From: Aliarcobacter sp.
GTDB lineage: Bacteria > Campylobacterota > Campylobacteria > Campylobacterales > Arcobacteraceae
Direction of reading: 5' to 3'
Length of the DNA stretch: 7,199 nucleotides
Assembly: GCA_023268955.1 (NCBI GenBank)
Contig: JALRJW010000045.1
Location: 1-7,199 of the forward strand
Positions 5,805 to 7,199 of the stretch are shown here, piece after piece. Numbering within the stretch: the stretch's first letter is position 1; each line of letters starts with the position of its first letter. The position numbers and the translations under genes were made by a program. Below the pieces are notes generated by a model. That model did no database searches. It had not been told where the DNA came from and saw nothing but the letters and a program-made list of their open reading frames with translations.

Positions 5805-6848
5805 ATGAAATTAGGAATTATATTTGGTGGTTTAAGTTATGAACATGAAATTTCAATCGTATCTGCAATAGCTGTAAAAGATGTAATAAAAAATCATAAT
5901 TTAAGTTTTATTTTTTTAGATGAAAATAGAGATTTTTATTTAATACCAAATGATAAAATGAAATCAAAACTTTTTAGTAGTGGTGATTACAAAAAATGTG
6001 AAAAAATTGACATTGATAAAAATGGGTTTTTTACAAAAGGTGGATTTTTTTCGAAAGAAAAAAGAGTTGATATTGAAATTGTAGTTTCAACAATGCATGG
6101 TGGAGATGGGGAAGATGGAATTTTATCTTCTTTATTAGATTTCTACAATATTCCATTTATGGCACCAAGAACTGAAGCATGCGTAGTTAGTTCAAATAAA
6201 TATTTAACAAAATCATATGCTAGTGAATGTGGTGTTAAAACTATTGATTTTAGATATTTTACAAAAAATGACAAGGTAAAAGTTGATAAATATCCTTGCA
6301 TTGTTAAACCTGTAAAATTAGGAAGTTCAATTGGAGTTTCAGTTGTAAATGATGAAAAAGAGTTAGATTATGCTTGTGATGTTGCTTTTGAGTTTGATGA
6401 TGCGATTATCATTGAGCCATTTATTCCTGGTGTTAAAGAGTATAATTTAGCGGGTTGCAAAGTAAATGGTGAATTTCAGTTTTCAATTATTGAAGAGCCA
6501 CAAAAAGGTGACTTTTTAGATTTTGATAAAAAATATTTAGATTTCGCTAGAACTTCAACAGCACAAAAAGCATTGGTTGAAGATAAAATTGATGCAAAAT
6601 TAAAACAAGCATTTGAGAAAATTTATAATACTATCTTTGAGGGGTCACTAATCAGATGTGATTTCTTTGTTGTAAATGATGAAGTATATTTAAATGAAAT
6701 CAACTCTATTCCTGGAAGTTTGGCTAACTATTTATTCGAAGATTTCAACAAAACATTTGATGGTTTACTTAATAGTTTACCAACTAAAAAGAAAGTTCCT
6801 ATTTCTTACGAATATGTAAATAAAATTCACGCTAATAAAGGTAAATAG
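5805..6848 (+). CDS. ddl: D-alanine--D-alanine ligase
   Basis: Ddl joins two D-alanines with ATP to make the dipeptide that ends the peptidoglycan stem; it is an ATP-grasp enzyme of the cytoplasm. The 347 residues match the length of the Helicobacter pylori enzyme. Visible motifs are GGLSYEHEISIVSA (8-21, with E13 at the first D-Ala site), HGGDGEDG (98-105), SSNKYLTK (129-136), VKPVKLGSSIGV (167-178, nucleotide-binding lysine and glycine loop), EPFIPGVKEYNLAGC (204-218), the loop with KKYLDFAR (242-249), RCDFF (284-288), and NEINSIPGS (297-305) with the metal-binding Glu and Asn. The ATG has AAGGA 9 bases upstream. It follows ruvA by 18 bases and the next gene starts 1 base after its stop, so the three are probably one operon. 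Nothing is missing. Confidence 0.96.
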   Translation: MKLGIIFGGLSYEHEISIVSAIAVKDVIKNHNLSFIFLDENRDFYLIPNDKMKSKLFSSGDYKKCEKIDIDKNGFFTKGGFFSKEKRVDIEIVVSTMHGGDGEDGILSSLLDFYNIPFMAPRTEACVVSSNKYLTKSYASECGVKTIDFRYFTKNDKVKVDKYPCIVKPVKLGSSIGVSVVNDEKELDYACDVAFEFDDAIIIEPFIPGVKEYNLAGCKVNGEFQFSIIEEPQKGDFLDFDKKYLDFARTSTAQKALVEDKIDAKLKQAFEKIYNTIFEGSLIRCDFFVVNDEVYLNEINSIPGSLANYLFEDFNKTFDGLLNSLPTKKKVPISYEYVNKIHANKGK

Positions 6849-6849
6849 T

Positions 6850-7199
6850 TTGCCAATAAAAAACATAAGTTATGAAAATGAAAATTATGGCATCTCTTAT
6901 GAAATTATAAACCCTTCTGCAAAAAAAGATATTGTATTTTTGCATGGATGGGGTTCAAATAAAGATATTATGAAAACTGCTTTTAGTAAATATCTTCCAA
7001 ATTTCAGACATATATATATTGATATGCCTGGATTTGGTAAATCTTCTACAACTTATACATTAGATACAAAAAAATATATCTCCATCTTAGAAAAATTGCT
7101 TGAAAAACTTGATAGTGATAAATTTATAATTGCAGGTCACTCCTATGGTGGAAAAATTGCAACTTCTATAAATCCTCAAAATTTAGTTTTACTTTCAAG
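6850..7199 (+). CDS. Alpha/beta hydrolase, 5' part (runs off the window)
   Basis: An open frame from a TTG at 6850 continues past the window end, with 116 complete codons visible. It begins MPIKNISYENENYG and has the alpha/beta hydrolase landmarks: IVFLHGWGSNK (28-38), whose HGWG forms the oxyanion-hole region, the strand-loop DMPGFGKS (58-65), and the nucleophile elbow GHSYGG (96-101) with S98 as the expected catalytic serine. The acid and histidine of the triad would lie beyond the edge. AAAGG at 6837-6841, inside the end of ddl, is 8 bases before the TTG, and the gap to the ddl stop is one base, so translation is probably coupled. ATGs just downstream are out of frame. In Campylobacter jejuni, as I recall, a putative hydrolase lies between ddl and murF, so murF may follow. 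The substrate is unknown. Confidence 0.85.
   Translation, partial: MPIKNISYENENYGISYEIINPSAKKDIVFLHGWGSNKDIMKTAFSKYLPNFRHIYIDMPGFGKSSTTYTLDTKKYISILEKLLEKLDSDKFIIAGHSYGGKIATSINPQNLVLLS

Noticed and set aside
1..7199. CRISPR array, insertion sequence, tRNA, prophage or horizontally acquired island
   Set aside because: No spaced direct repeats, transposase motifs, tRNA-like cloverleaf or shift in base composition was seen. The genes are core genes with uniform AT-rich codon use.

Overview
The window is a strongly AT-rich, densely packed bacterial chromosome segment. Gene content and protein flavour point to a Campylobacterota (epsilonproteobacterial) genome, most likely of the Arcobacter group. 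The evidence is a Helicobacter/Campylobacter-type D-alanine-D-alanine ligase, a compact ThiL, a chemoreceptor with the extended HAMP-like linker common in this phylum, and a ruvA-ddl-hydrolase order that I recall from Campylobacter jejuni. The genus is inferred, not proven. No tRNA, rRNA, insertion sequence, CRISPR array or prophage feature was seen, and no gene-free stretch exceeds 300 bases.

Layout. (1) 4-483, minus strand: a class II (neelaredoxin-type) superoxide reductase with its own promoter, flanked by AT palindromes. (2) 623-2936, plus strand: thiL (thiamine-monophosphate kinase), truD (tRNA pseudouridine-13 synthase, TTG start) and a 117-residue protein that looks like a stripped-down CheZ chemotaxis phosphatase (GTG start). 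(3) A 12-bp-stem hairpin at 2920-2947 closes this run and also sits at the 3' end of the convergent gene. (4) 2955-5144, minus strand: a large methyl-accepting chemotaxis protein whose periplasmic sensor carries a CxxCH haem-c attachment motif. (5) 5226 to the window end, plus strand: ruvA, ddl and the first 116 codons of an alpha/beta hydrolase (TTG start), tightly spaced as an operon. The MCP and ruvA diverge from an intergenic region where two TATAAT boxes on opposite strands overlap.

How the genes fit together. The superoxide reductase detoxifies superoxide in a microaerophile. thiL, truD, ruvA and ddl are housekeeping genes for cofactor synthesis, tRNA modification, recombination repair and the cell wall. 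The most interesting part is the convergent pair at 2583-5144: a haem-c chemoreceptor, probably for energy or redox taxis, next to a candidate minimal CheY-P phosphatase. That pairs a signal input with a possible signal terminator in about 2.6 kb. The phosphatase assignment rests on a short DxxxQ motif and a C-terminal acidic helix, so it is a hypothesis. Four of the eight genes appear to use TTG or GTG starts.
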